Origin: Acarospora socialis
Taxonomy: Eukaryota; Ascomycota; Lecanoromycetes; Acarosporales; Acarosporaceae
DNA length: 64,000 nucleotides
Assembly: GCA_025617375.2 (NCBI GenBank)
Contig: JAMYGW020000004.1
Span: 2,537,390-2,601,389 of the forward strand
Direction: 5' to 3'
The position numbers and the translations under genes are program-made. Shown here piece by piece: positions 10,172-22,549 of the stretch (the first letter of the stretch is position 1; each line of letters starts with the position of its first letter). The notes below the pieces were generated by a model. That model had not been told where the DNA came from. It did not search any database and saw only the letters and a program-made list of their open reading frames with translations.

Positions 10172-13100
10172 CTTGAGCCCTCGAAAGCTCCACCTATCAT
10201 TGGCAACGTTGTTGTTGGGTTGCAGGTTATCGTAACGTGAGACGGCGCCGTACGAATCTCATGTCGGGGGCTGATAGTGATTTGCCTAACTGCTATACAA
10301 AAGATCGAAGTTCATCAACAGATAGCAATACGGGATTGTACGACCGAAGACTTACCAGACAAATTTCCGTCCAAATCAATATAGACGATCAGATAAAATC
10401 CACGCAAGCCTTGTCTGGCGCATGCGGCGAGGCGGACTGCAATAACGGTAAGAAGCTCGGCGACGGAAGGTCATGAGTAACGAAAATCTCCGTATATATT
10501 TGACTGCGAGGCCTGACGTATATCGGGCAGTTTTGGTGCGTGTGCTGTTCGGTTGTTGGAAATGCCAACGGTAGCTGCACGATGCATACTCCGCCACTTC
10601 GGGAGGGCCGAAGACGCTCTACGCCGCGAAAAAGTCCCTCGGGTTTGCTTTAAGCGTAAATTGTAAATAAATCGGTGGATACTGACAAAGTTTGTTGAAA
10701 ATAAAAATGAATTGAAGAATAAGGTAGAATACAAAGATGAAAACGGGAAGAATGAAGCGGAAACGCGGCGGTTAAACTGGTGATATATCTGGTTGTGTGT
10801 CTCGGGGCTTGATGAGCGATCTTCGTGTGGGGGACCCCAGCAGCTCCAATTCTAGTCGAGCTACCCTATAGTGAAGAACGGTTAAGAAGTCAAGATGGGA
10901 GGGATATGCACGCTAGAAGATGGGCTAAAGACGAACAACCAGCACCCGCAGCTGAGTGGGTGTGTGTCGATTTCTGGAGACGAGGCGATAGAGATGACAG
11001 GTCGCTACCTGCTGGACGGCTCTCCCTTAACGCAAACAGAAAGCAAATCACGGGCCGGCGTGATATCAGAGTTTCCGACGACACCTGAGTTTTGGAAAGA
11101 AGAGTACCATAGAATATCGCACGGTACGAAGGGAGTGGAGTGCCGTGCCACCGTCAAGGTTCTGATTGTAAAAGCAGAGTAATTAATCGTAAGAATAAAT
11201 AGCAACCAGTATTGTTGGTGTTGGTGACTCTTAGCACATGAACTGTGGCTACCTGAGGCGAAGTTTCGCTGAAGTTTCCATCTCTTCGCAAAGAGTACGG
11301 AATAGTCAGAGTCCTTGGTGAGCTCATCAGCAGCTCAGAGCTGAAGGGACGGCCATAGTAACGTATGAGTACTCTGGTGACTACCATCCGCGGCAAGGCA
11401 TGAATGTGTCAGATGCTGTCAGGCCGGCAGCCGCATCCACGGGCGAATGCGTTTGGATAGGCGCATCGCGATAGCCGGCCGCAAGTGAAGCAAAAGCAAC
11501 AAAGCCAGAGCCAAAGGCAGGCGGAGAAAGGCCTCGACAAGGTCGAATGGCGTCAAAGGCCCACCCAACCGACTCTGACTTCGCCTTGATGGCCAGGACG
11601 ATTCGTCAATTGGCACCGTCCACGCAATCGAGCCAGAAGACTTGTCAGGCCCCTTTGCGTCTCCGCCCCGGCGTATGGAATTCTGTTGAGAGGGATGAGT
11701 TCTTTAGGCGCCAGGTAGCCATTCGCTCGCTCGCTGCAGGGTCGTTTAGTGGGGTCGGATAGCGTGCAACAGCTGCACGGGTCGAGCAATGGGAGCGCTT
11801 TGCTTCAGCTGCGCGTCGCCGTGAGACCCTCGAGTCCGGTGCTACCCACGAACGGCGTTGTGGACTAATTCGGTCGTCTATGGCTTCCATGCATATGCAG
11901 GAGTATGTGTGTAATCCACAGTGGATACTACCTTGAGGTATGCTTGTATACTTAAGTTGTAGATCCAGCTCGCAGCCCGATATATGTCTGGACAGCTGGC
12001 AGAATCATGGCTTTCGTCTGAACTCTTGTGTGGGGGTGTGTTCATTGAGGATTTATCTGCTGATAGGATTAGATTCTAAAACTTACACCGTACAAATTGC
12101 GAATTGGTTTCGTGAGCGGTGTTACGGGTAAAGGACCGGAAGGGAGGGACGGGAAGTGCTTGCGCTTCATGCCGCAAAAGATTCATCACAGTGAAACAAT
12201 CAATCTCTACTATATCAACCTGCTTATTACCTAGTAGGGACCCATGAACGTTTCAGAGATATTGGTGCCCACAACTTCTACTGAAGCAACCGCCTGTTGT
12301 AGATTATTAGATGACTCCAACAGTAGCATCTACGACACCTGCAACTGATAGAAGGGGAGGAACAAGCCTCAGGACTGTGATTGATCATGATATTTGTACG
12401 AGTACAATGCTGGTCGGTAAGTACTGTAGAGTTCCTAAATGGGCCTTGCTCGTCCAGAGCGCAGTCCTCCAGAGATTACTCTCGCCATAAGGTCCACTCC
12501 CAGAGCAGTCTCTACAATACCTGGTAGGGCTTCTCAACAGTTCAGTTTCACCCAGTAGCCCAACCGCCTTCCTGTTTTCCCAACACCTTAGCATTGCCTG
12601 ATCACCAAAGCTCAGATTCACCATGGCACTCAACGCATTCCAAAATCCCTCACCGAATCGGTCCTGACCGACAAAGGCTGAAATAATAATGTCGCAGTAG
12701 CTCCAACAACGGGCGCCGGCCGGCTCCCTCGCAAAAAGTGGCGCAGGCAGTGACGCGAGACGCCACAGTGCCAACGCATCAACACCCCCGAAATGACTGC
12801 TGCGACCATCTCTTTTTCTTTGAAGTCCCTTTGAATCTTAGAAGGTGACGCAAGCTCCCATATATTTTCCGAACTGACACTGAAAGAATCATAAACCGAC
12901 TTTAGACATGCCAGCTCGAGTGTGGCACACGATCGCCAACATTTGCTACCAATCGGTTTGCGAGAAGGCAGTTTTGGCCTTTCATTGGTTCCAATGCTTG
13001 TTAGGCTTCGGATGCAGAAACGGTCATGTGACGGCGAAGTGGTGTGCTTTAACGCTGATTGAGCCAGCGAACTAGAGGTTTTAAAGGAATTCGTAGCGCG

Positions 13101-13348
13101 GAATGGATTTCTTGCATTCTACCCTTACTCTATCTCGAACACGGGCCTGTGCGCCAGTCCGTCTAGACCCAACCCTGACGCCCACGAGCGCCAGCAATAT
13201 GCCCTACCATGCTGCTGGCGGCTGTACGTTGAACGCCGGTTTAGTGTACAGAGTAATCGACCTGGAATGACGCAATGAGAACAAGAAAGCCTCCAGCCCC
13301 GACTCCAGCATCAATATCATATACTCTTCAAGCACGTCTCCTGCGAAC
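10172..13348. other. Long intergenic region, no gene supported
   Basis: This 3.2-kb gap separates the 5' end of the methyltransferase-domain gene from the 3' end of the kelch gene, both on the minus strand. Only short overlapping frames without motifs occur. The longest, on the minus strand at 12385-12774, begins without an ATG. The first few hundred bases (10172-10750) are probably promoter and 5' UTR of the methyltransferase-domain gene. Confidence 0.5.
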
Positions 13349-15333
13349 CTAAGACATCTGCGGTGCCTGGTATTCAGGCCCCAGCTCATGCACCTCCGGC
13401 TCTGCGTGAGTTTGTCCAGATTCACTCTGGACAAAATCACCCGGGACTTCGTGTGACCCTGGAACGTGTTTATACTCGTCCCTTTGAACGAAGTCGCCAG
13501 GGGCTTCGTGCCATCTTGGATTCTGTTCCCGGTCATTCGAATATATCCCCTGATCCTTCCTAGTGGAATCACTATGTGCTAGCTCGGACTTCTCCGCCCC
13601 AGCTGCCTGTTGCGCCTTCCTTCTCCGCAGGTAGAGGAACACCCCGATGGCAATCACGATTGCGGCGACACCACCAAGGACTCCTCCGACGATAGCGCCG
13701 ACAGGCGTCGAGTATTTGGGTTTGGGCGTTGGGTCCGTCGATGACACTCCGGTCTGGGAACTGCTCGAAAGAGGAACGGTCTGTGAGAAGACCTCGTCCA
13801 GAGAGTTGTTGAAGCCCCCTTGAGGTTGCATCGTGGTCGCTCCGCCAGTCGCGCTGCCAATCGTCAATTCAAGTTCGAATCAAGCAAGTCTAAAGCATAC
13901 CTTCCACCTATCTTCTGATACACGACCTGCGGTACCTGATACGGCTCGGATGTATTGCTCCAATGATCGGCCCACGTAATGTCTGTTGTATCTAAGACCC
14001 GTATGCTCGGATAGGCGGAATTGCACGAAACATTGTTCAGTGGGTTCCTTTCCAGGTTCCAGGTCCCACCCAAAGTAACCATCTGGCGTCCTTTATACAG
14101 ATGACATGTCATACCGGCATGGCCAATAGCGTGTAGCGAGTCGTCACTGTGCCCGGTGGAGTTCACAAGAATCCACTGGAACGATGGAAGGGATAGAATA
14201 TAAATGTCCTGCCAAGTTCGTGCCTGGAATAAAGTCCACCCGCCATAAATCATGATGTTGACGCTGGAGCCGTCAGGGGCATAGGAAACCGTTGTGCAGA
14301 ATTGGTCTCGATGCGTTGGTATGTCACCCGTGGCGGTGACATTGTACCTAAGAGGGTTGAGCTACTAGGTAACAAACCCTCGAACTGGACATCCTCAAGA
14401 CTTACCATTTCATCGAGGCTATGTCGTAAACCATTATTTGGCTGAATTCGCGATAATTCCAGCTGAATCCCTCTTTGGGCTGCTCAATAGTTGTCTGCTA
14501 CGGCGTCAGCATCCAGCCTGAACCCGTCACGCGGATGAGTCAACATGCAATGAAGCCGCCAAATGCGATCAAAACTCCTGACCGTCCATATCTGACAAAC
14601 TGCATTTGTGCGCCCATCGTAGCCGGGGTGTTTGACGACTCGGTCGAGTTGGTCCATGAAGGATTCGAGGGATCTGACGAGTTAAATGTGATCATACCGG
14701 TCAAGTTGGTAGCGAATCCAGCTATATTAGTGGCGAAGCCGCCTTGAATGAAGCTTAAACCAAGATCGGTTCCGATGGAGCTCGTGAACATGGATTCCAC
14801 GCGATCGCCTTGGTTGAGTTTTCCCCCAGCGACTGCGACATCAGTCCAGTTGCGCGTGGTGGTATTGTACATTGCCATTGAGCTTTGTGAATCGTAGTCC
14901 AGTAGAAAGCCGCCGTAGGTGTACAGAAGCGTATTCGTAGAGTCTACGAAGAACGCGCCGGTTCCTTTCCAGTTCGAGCTTGAAGGAGCAAGTGATTTCT
15001 CAACGCTGCTGGCAGGCAGGAGGCCATTAACCGGGAAAGTCGACGACAGATCCACGCGGAAGAGCTGCTGTTCTGGCTCATTATCAGCCACTATCCTGGA
15101 CGGTCATTCGTTGTGAAGTTGATTTGGTTTCTGTACGTACGAGCCTCGTGCGTCCATTCGTCTTGGATCGTGTACGTGCCGCCCATGAAGTAAAGACTCT
15201 CACCGACCAAGGCACTTCGATGGTCCTTGATGTAGCAAAAGTCGCCTTTTGCCGGTGACGTTGCACGAAGCTCATTTCGAGAAGCAACGGAGCCACCAAG
15301 GAACAAAAGTACAAGAAAGTATAGGATCATCAT
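13349..15333 (-). CDS. Kelch-repeat single-pass membrane protein
   Basis: Five exons: 15333-15137, 15095-14549, 14494-14406, 14347-13901 and 13853-13349, giving 594 residues. The start at 15333 yields a clear signal peptide (MMILYFLVLLFLGG). Extracellular kelch blades follow, seen as repeated Gly-Gly turns (YFMGGTY, YTYGGF, IAFGGF, MIYGGW, VTLGGTW) with several Asn-x-Ser/Thr sites. A Ser/Thr stalk precedes the membrane helix VGAIVGGVLGGVAAIVIAIG, an RRRK stop-transfer and a polar tail of about 90 residues containing a near-repeated PGDFVQ motif. The architecture matches fungal kelch cell-surface proteins, perhaps adhesion or wall sensing; the ligand is unknown. Intron 1 would be only 41 nt (an 82-nt alternative with an upstream donor keeps phase). 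Intron 2 only works as a GC-AG intron (14548-14495). Introns 3 and 4 are standard. Confidence 0.85.
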
Positions 15334-16015
15334 GATGAGAATGACGATGAACCTCCACCGATCACCCCAAATTGTCAAAGGTTGGACAAGAATACAGATC
15401 AATGAGATGGAAGATGTCTAAGAGGTAATCTTAGAAGAGATTGGAAGTAAGCCCTGTGCACAGCATCAAAGCAGCACGTGGAGGCGGAGCTGGAGCGCAA
15501 TTCGGCCTGCATAAATCCAGAAGGATGCGAAAAGTAATGTAAGATAGTTAAATTTGGAACGAGAAAGCATCCGAGAGAGTGCACCCATTCTTGAAGGATT
15601 CACACACAGTCAGTACTTGTACGTTGTAGTTCTCGTCGAGACTCGACTCAGCTCTTGACTTTGAGTTGTGGGGGCCGCAGAAGGCTGAAAATGAAGCATT
15701 TCATTCGCCCTGCAGGAACACAAGCCGTGCCGAAAGTATTTTCATATGAAGGGGAGCTCTCCCGATTGATTGAAAAGGTAGATAAGCCTTCCACTAATTT
15801 CTGGGCATCTCATTGCGTGTAACTCCGTAACTTAATGCCCCTTTGACATGCTTCAGGTGCTTTATTAATGACCAAACAATGCTCGAGGCTCATGGTGAAG
15901 GGTCGGCTTCCTCCGTGCCAAGTCTTACTGAGCCGCGTTCCTTGCGCCGAAACGCGATCAACCACAACCACCAAACCATCCCTCGACATCAACTTCCTCT
16001 CACCAACAGATCATT
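15334..16015. promoter_or_regulatory. Divergent intergenic region between kelch gene and THO1
   Basis: These 680 bp separate the start of the kelch gene (minus strand) from the start of the THO1-like gene (plus strand), so it should carry both promoters. No gene was seen, and no specific site could be assigned with confidence. A CA-rich stretch just before the THO1 ATG resembles a fungal 5' UTR. Confidence 0.5.
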
Positions 16016-16906
16016 ATGGCCGGAACAGACTACAGCAAGAAGAAAAACGACGAGCTTGCCGACCTTCTCAAGAAACGCTCCCTCCCACACACCGGCAAGA
16101 AAGCCGAACTGATCGCGCGCCTACAGCAATACGACAAAGAGCATCCGGAGGGAGAAGCGACTTCGTCCGCGCCACAAACATCTGCACCACCAGCCGCCGC
16201 AGAGGACGAAATCGATTGGGATGATGATGGCGGCGCGGGATTAGGCGATACCACCAAAGCCAGCGAGCCTGGCGCCGTAGCCATCGCAGCAGGCGGACTA
16301 GGACGCGTCGATAACCCGACCGCAGTACCCAATCAAGCTGTCGACATCGATCCATCCACGACCGCCGACTTGACGATCAAAGGGGGTGAGGATGTCACTA
16401 CCGACAAGGACGGCGTGATCGCCACGGCCGGGGAAACGGTCGCAGAAGGAACATCTACGGCCACAACAGCAGCGGCGGCGCCAGCGACAGACTTCAGCAA
16501 GGGCATCGCAACGACGGATATAGACGCCGAGCTCGCCAAGCGAAAATCACGCGCCGCCAGGTTCGGCATCCAGGAGACGGACGCGGATGCGCTGAAGGCG
16601 TTGGAACGGGCGAAGAGGTTTGGAACGGGCGATAAAGGGGATAAGGAGGCTGTCAAGGGGCTGGATGAGGCCTTGCCTGAGCGGGGGAGGAAAAGGGGAC
16701 GAGCCGCGGACAAGGAGGGCGGTGATGAGGAGGGAAGAGGTGGGAAGAGGAGAGATGGCGGGCGAAGGGGTGGTCCGGGAAGGAAGGGAGCTGCTGGAAC
16801 AGGGAGGAATGGTACTAGAGGTGGGAAAGCTGGCGGGAGTACGTTGAACGAAAAGGACAGACTTGCGGCGGAGGCGAGAAAGAAGAGGTTTGCGGCTGCG
16901 GCTTAG
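16016..16906 (+). CDS. THO1: THO1-like SAP-domain mRNA-export/RNP factor
   Basis: A single-exon gene of 296 residues starting at ATG 16016, just after an A/C-rich leader. Residues about 8-42 form a SAP motif (LADLLKKRSLPHTGKKAELIARL reduced to its Leu/Lys pattern), which binds nucleic acid. An acidic, Ala/Thr-rich linker follows. Residues about 160-205 carry the conserved Tho1/MOS11 C-terminal block (KRKSRAARFGI, then LERAKRFG). The end is rich in Arg, Gly and Lys, with KKRF as a last repeat of the block. Orthologues (yeast Tho1, human SARNP/CIP29) work with the RNA helicase Sub2/UAP56 in co-transcriptional mRNP assembly in the nucleus. Low-complexity Ala/Thr stretches are the only oddity. 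Confidence 0.9.
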   Translation: MAGTDYSKKKNDELADLLKKRSLPHTGKKAELIARLQQYDKEHPEGEATSSAPQTSAPPAAAEDEIDWDDDGGAGLGDTTKASEPGAVAIAAGGLGRVDNPTAVPNQAVDIDPSTTADLTIKGGEDVTTDKDGVIATAGETVAEGTSTATTAAAAPATDFSKGIATTDIDAELAKRKSRAARFGIQETDADALKALERAKRFGTGDKGDKEAVKGLDEALPERGRKRGRAADKEGGDEEGRGGKRRDGGRRGGPGRKGAAGTGRNGTRGGKAGGSTLNEKDRLAAEARKKRFAAAA

Positions 16907-17267
16907 CTGGGACGATCGTGGAGTAGACCCCCTTTGCTACCATCTCATTTGAGTGTCGCTTTCGCTATCTGGACCCGCGCGACCCTCGCTCGATCGTTTA
17001 GTGATATACCAGTCGATGTACAACAGTCTCTTTACACCTCTCCGTTATCGAACGGCTGTATCTTTACCTTCTGTCTCCAGCGATTGTTACAGTGGCAGCC
17101 ATTGTTAGATAGAATGACATGACCCGGGAATCACAGAAAACTTCATCCGTCCATGGTCTGTTTCGAAGAGGATATTAGATACCATGTGACAATACAGCAA
17201 GCTGTGGTACGACTCGGCAGGTTGAGCGTGAAGGATATGATTAAGAGAGATGATCTCCCCGAGTTTA
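16907..17267. other. Short intergenic region between convergent genes
   Basis: About 360 bp between the stop of the THO1-like gene and the stop of the MFS transporter gene, which converge here. It should contain both 3' UTRs. No coding sequence or strong inverted repeat was seen. Confidence 0.5.
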
Positions 17268-19206
17268 TCAAGCTGCCATTTCCTTGTCCAAAATCTCCGT
17301 GACACCCTCATGGCCGTGGATGACAACCTCGGTCTTCTGAAGAGACTTCGCAACTGGCTTCGGAGCCTGGAATATCTCCGTGAGTTCTTCGAGCTACAGG
17401 AGTGGAGACAAGTCAGCCACCAGTCAGTCTTTACGTCAAAGCTGCCAATGAGGAATTGAGGGGTCTCGACTCACAGTTCGATTCTTAGTCTCGACAAAGA
17501 ACCAATAAATGAAAGCAAACTCGAAGAGGTTCCAGAAGATGAAGAGGAAGTAGTACTTCCAACCGGCACCCGTGAAAGCGATACCGGTGACGAATGTATT
17601 GTAGAAGCTCGCGATGTTGACCCAGAAGTTGTACATGCCCATGCCTTTGGCGCGTGACTCATACCGGAGACACTCAACTGGGTACAAGGCTTGGAGGGGG
17701 GTGAAGCCCGCGGCAAAGATGAAGCCAAAGATGAAGATGATTGCAATCTCGGCTTTGGCCTGTTGTGGGTTCTTCGCGATCTGGTTGCCCAGAGCGTCAG
17801 TGGTAATATTCGTAGCGTTGAGGGCGGTAATCAGCACGAAGATGACGACGATGCAGGCCACGGAGACGAGTAACTGCGGACGACGTCCCCATTTGTCAGT
17901 GAACATGGCTCCCGTAATGGCACCGACGAACGAGACTACACTCTGGAGACCTTGCAGAAGGAGCTGAGTGTGGTTGCTCGAGACACCGGCGCCTGCGAGC
18001 ATTTGTGGGTAGTAGTAAGACACTGGGCCGTTGCCAGACCATTGACCGAAGAAGCCTATGAGGGATTAGCCATGAATCTGGGGCTGCAAATGGCAGACGT
18101 AGCTAACCCATGGCTATTACCAGCATTGATCGATAGCGGACTTCCTTGCTGTTGAAGAGGTCACGGTAGTCCCACCAGCGTTTGTCAGAACCGGTAATAG
18201 AGATATCCTCCATCATTTCACGGAATTCAAGTTGCACAATCGGCGAATCACGGTCACCTTCACCGTGATACTTGGCCATAACAGTAATGGCTTCTTCATG
18301 TCGATCATTTGCCATCAGCCAACGAGGAGTCTACAGATACGTCAACAAAAGCCTCGAGGATGGTGACCATAGGTGAATGGACCCTTACCTCGGGCAGGAA
18401 CAGGCAAGTACACAAGACAATACCAGAAAAGACCATTTGAAGCCAGATCGGTATCCTCCACGAGTTCGTTCCCGGTATGACCTGGGTCCCATATGGAACA
18501 AACGTACCTGGGATGCCCCCGATGAACCAGAAAGTGTTGTAGACAGCAGTCATGACGCCACGGTAGGATGGATGGGCCATTTCCGAGACATAGGCCGGAC
18601 CAGCTGACGCGCTGATTGCAACCCCAAAACCGAGGATAAACCGGCCTGCCATGAATCCAGCCAGGTTATGGCAACTGGCTTGGACACAGGTGCCCACAAC
18701 AATGATCAGCGCACCAATGAACATACCCCATCGACGACCTGCGACTGGTTAGGTCTGCGTATCGGCCTGACGCTTAGATGCGTTCATACCTCGAAAGTCC
18801 GTGGCCGGACCAGCAGCGAATGACCCGACAAGATTGCCTATTGTGTATATGGCGTATACGATCCCAGTGCCGGGAGTACCCTTTTTCGGATCGAACCCGA
18901 AGTACTCGCGATATTGTTGATAGGAGTTGATGGAGCCCATAACAGATCCATCATATCCGTTGATGCAAGAATTGAACGTAGCGACAAGCAAGCAACCGTA
19001 AAGCTAAGGTCGGTAAGCCATGAGGCCAGAACCCACGGGATTAGGGTTCGAGTCACCATGAACATACGACGTGTCAGCAATGAGGGCTTCTGTTTCTCCG
19101 TTGCGTCTGCCAGTGCGACATTCTGGACTTGTTTGACCGTTGTGTCCTGATCATGGTGCTCGAGCTGGGGGATGTCGCCTGGGCCTTTTTCATTTGATGT
19201 AGTCAT
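17268..19206 (-). CDS. MFS sugar transporter (sugar porter family)
   Basis: Six exons, 19206-19057, 19003-18790, 18738-18389, 18330-18108, 18055-17475 and 17393-17268, join with consistent phase to 547 residues, the usual size of a 12-helix plasma-membrane sugar/H+ symporter. Family signatures are intact: NGYDGSVMGS in helix 1, DFRGRRWG (loop 2-3), RFILGFGVAIS, the PETPRWLM motif after helix 6, DKWGRRPQ (loop 8-9) and FVETKNRTLEEL at the end. The start at 19206 gives a polar cytoplasmic N-terminus of about 45 residues. It is closest in feel to lactose/cellobiose-type permeases, but the substrate cannot be decided. All five introns are 51-81 nt with GT-AG ends. A Zn2Cys6 regulator lies 3.8 kb away in the opposite direction and might control it; this is inference. 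Confidence 0.93.
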
Positions 19207-22123
19207 GGTTGCAAGAATGCCGTAGGAAGGGAAACGGTGAGAGGATCAAACAAGGCCTTGCTGGCTAGCCGCAGACTCCCAAGCAAAGGATGTGGGGACG
19301 GCCTTTGGGTATATATACAACATACATGGATGTCTGCATACAAGTCGAGTACCGCAGGAGCATGAAACCCCGGTTGCAGACCCAAGTTCCTAGCCTGAAC
19401 GCGAGTGGTGGAGATTCATGCATCTCGGATCGATGTGGCCTTGCTCCGACCCTGCGGTATTACAGGCTCAGTAATCGCGCGAGAAGTCGGTCCATCCTCT
19501 CATCGTCCAGAGACGCGGTCCATGACCACGGGAAGCAGTCACGGTACTACGGTCATCGACGATCACGCGGGAAGGGGATGCCGAAAGAAGTAGGACTCCG
19601 AGTCATGGCCTCAATTGGCTCTCCTTTTGTCACGTCTGTTGATTGCTGGAACCCAAGATGGTCTCGACGACGACAAGGATGGTAAATACAGAGGCACGGG
19701 TAGCACCTGACTGTATCTCCGTAAGCGATGGAGAAGATGTACTCGTACAACTCGGATCGTCCAGATGCCTCTGGCCGCTCAACTGTGTTTGATATAAGAT
19801 TCTGTCCCATAAGTTTCTAGAATTTCCAACATGTACGGCATGATCGTCAAGCTGTTGACAAGAAGTTACCTTACGGTCTTTGGATCCTGCCTCGTGTCCT
19901 ATGATTGCAAGGCAATCCTTCGTATAGAATGAGATGCTCCGTTAGCGCAAATTCTCCTCCTCCCAGGGTTTAGAAGATGGCGGCTGGCGTTGCGGGGTAC
20001 ATGGATTTTAAGGTGAAGATGTTCATTTAGAGTCAAAGATCTAGACTAGCAGGCAATGCTTGTTTCGATGCCGACCTCCGCTGGCTTCTGCAATATTGGT
20101 GCGGCTATAACAAAAGAAGCACTCCAGAAGCGGCGCTGCTCAACGAATGAGGCATGTTGACCGTTTCATGCCAGTCATCGGTCGGGAAAGGCACGCTGAT
20201 GATTTTTTGCGCTTATCGACCACAATTCCGTCGCAAAGTGCCTCAGGGCACAGGGAATGACCCCGTCTCGATGAGGAGATTCTCCCGTCCTCGTGAACCT
20301 AACTATGTGTATATACGTTTTACTGCACTCGGAGAGATCTGGCGTGATTTCTTGGCAGTCACTTGAAAGGACGCGACTCCTCCTTGGGAGCTCTGAGGGC
20401 GAAGTTCTTCATTCCGGTATTACTCGTAGACCTGGTTATCTCCTCTGTCTCCGCTCCGCTGTAAATACGGAATAAGCTTTCACGGCAGACGAATCACGAA
20501 CGTACTGTCTGTTTCCAGGGTCGCAGCTCCTTGACTAAAAGTCGTTATGCGTGCGTCTTGTGCTTGCCCAGGCGTAAAGCTCTCATAGATGAGGCGAGCG
20601 TAATACTGAGATGATCGAACGGATGGTTCCCGGGGCTTGTGTTTTTCAGACTCCCATCTACTTCCACAACATGGACTCGGGGCGAGGGCTGCCATACGAA
20701 GCTTCTCTATCCTATTCTAGATTGATTTTTGGTCTCTACCTATGCCTCGAGCACCAAAGAAACATCGCCATAGGTAAGTACCCCAGGCGGAAGCTCTTCA
20801 AGTCCTAATTGAAGCTGTTGCTTGGGCGCAGCTATGAACGATTTTCTATCCAACTCGCCGATACTGAGCACGGCCAAACAAGACAGAAGATTTCAGCTTG
20901 GTCACCTGATCCACGTCCTGACGGCCACTAGCTCACCACTTGAGTAGTCCTCCCCTAGGGAGCATGACGAAGAGAGAATCAAGTCTGCTGTTGCAGCCTG
21001 GGCGGACAACGCATCACCGTGCAGCGACATCTTCATAAGTTTTGAAGGAGACGGAGGAGCCTGAAACAATCAAAAATGACCGAACTGATGTCAGCAGACA
21101 ACACGGTAGCCAGACAAGTAAACATCTTTGCGGTTATGAATAGAAGATAATCGTTCCAATGAAACCGATGCCGCTTAGACGTGCCATTCATACCTTAGAT
21201 CCATGATATACTCCGTTGGGCACACTGACGGCTTGCTTGATGCAAGTCATGTACCTTCAGTTGTCATGTTAGGGTTATATACCCCCTGGCAAGGGCTTGT
21301 CGATTCTGTGGGGAGTGCTTCCACTGCAGGCGAACAAATAGCGGCGGACGGACGCTGAGTTCACTCTGTGGCTGCTGCATTCGCTATGCAAGGAAGAGTT
21401 AGTTACAGATCAAGGAAAGGCGGTGTCACCCAGGAATATTTTTGTAAGCCAGTGTCTAGGAAGAAGGATGTCAAGTCTACAGCCTGAATGTAGGGGCTTG
21501 AGGCGGAGATTTCTCATAGGTCTTTCGTGGCTCTCTGCGCCCAGCCTGCTCTCTCTCACGCCTATTGCAGCGACTATTACGTGGCCTATGCTCAAGTGAA
21601 ACCCCGAATCTGTTGCAGGTTCAAGCCACAACTTTGGATGGAGAAGTCAGGTAATGCTAATCGATACTGTTTTCGATTAAGGCCGTCGTCGAGCTTGACG
21701 TCCGGAACGGTTCAATCTGAAGCCGTTAACACGCGCTAAGTTGGTATCGAAACGGCTTTGCTCCTGTCATATCCTTTGCGGCGGAACGAGCAAACTCTGT
21801 GAGAGGTCATTATGCGTGGGTAGCGGTGATGGGAGGCGATGCTGCTTGCCGTCAAGATAACCGGGTAGGTGGCACCGAGCTGGTGATTTGGACTAAATAT
21901 CTTCTCATCAAGCCTGCACGACCTCCCGCGACGTCCGTTCGATGCAGAAGACAAGCTTCAAGCCTGTACTGTCAAACTTCGATCCTCTGGACTCGTTGTA
22001 ACCGAGTCTCGAAAGGGGGGATCAAATGATGATCAATGCCACTGCTTGCCATACAGTCGCCAATGGCTGAGCAAACGGATGGTTCCGGAAAGCCACTATA
22101 ATGGATATAAATGGATATGATGC
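19207..22123. other. Intergenic region, no supported gene
   Basis: About 2.9 kb upstream of the MFS transporter with only short, motif-free frames. A 71-codon minus-strand frame with an ATG (20480-20695) is the most protein-like but has no supporting feature. The first few hundred bases probably include the transporter promoter. Confidence 0.45.
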
Positions 22124-22549
22124 TTATTCGTACGGTTTTTTGCCGGAGCATTCGTAGGTTGTGGCACCGTTGAGGTACAGAAGCGAGGTGCCATCAGCAA
22201 CCTGCGCAGATGTTATAAGACATGCAGAAAGTGTAGTGGGCAGTCTAAAGAAAGCATTATGTGGATAATCCCGCGCTGCATGAGGTCCCCCACGCCATTG
22301 GAGACCTGCAGGAAAAAGCGAGGAATGCAGTTACAGCTTTGTGCCTCAGGTGTATCGAAGACATTATAGGTCAACTGACGACGCCATACAGTCACAGAGT
22401 AGAGTCGACAAGGATCAACCCTATCATAAAGCCCAGCAGGCAGATGGATGTCTTTCTTCATCCCCACCGCTGCATCAACACTGAAAACGATAGACTCAGA
22501 GTACAGTGGAGAATACTGTTTCATGGGAGATACTCCAAGCTCACAAGGC
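22124..22549 (-). CDS. Candidate small hypothetical gene (last two exons only)
   Basis: Two minus-strand segments look spliced: 22549-22306 and 22201-22124. The upstream one begins after a good acceptor (CTGAC branch, then CAG). The last follows a branch-like CTTATAAC and GCGCAG. They join in phase 0 to about 107 residues with several Cys (PCEL, DPCRLY, SCNC, YECSGKK) and end at TAA 22124. The donor between them would be GTCTCC, which is weak. No first exon or signal peptide could be placed, so this may be a pseudogene or chance. If real, a small Cys-containing secreted protein is one possibility. Confidence 0.28.

Noticed and set aside
2000-10200. Secondary-metabolite cluster around the P450
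   Set aside because: No polyketide synthase, NRPS, terpene cyclase or transporter is adjacent; the neighbouring methyltransferase-like protein is of a different type from cluster methyltransferases.
12385-12774. 129-codon minus-strand frame in the 10.2-13.3 kb gap
   Set aside because: It starts at TTG, the first ATG is far inside, and there is no domain or splice support.
18985-19062. tRNA-like box B (GGGTTCGAGTCACC) in the MFS gene
   Set aside because: It lies in intron 1 of the transporter; no matching A box or acceptor stem was found upstream.
20480-20695. 71-codon minus-strand frame with an ATG
   Set aside because: The composition is protein-like, but at this length chance is likely and there is no homology signal I can recognise.
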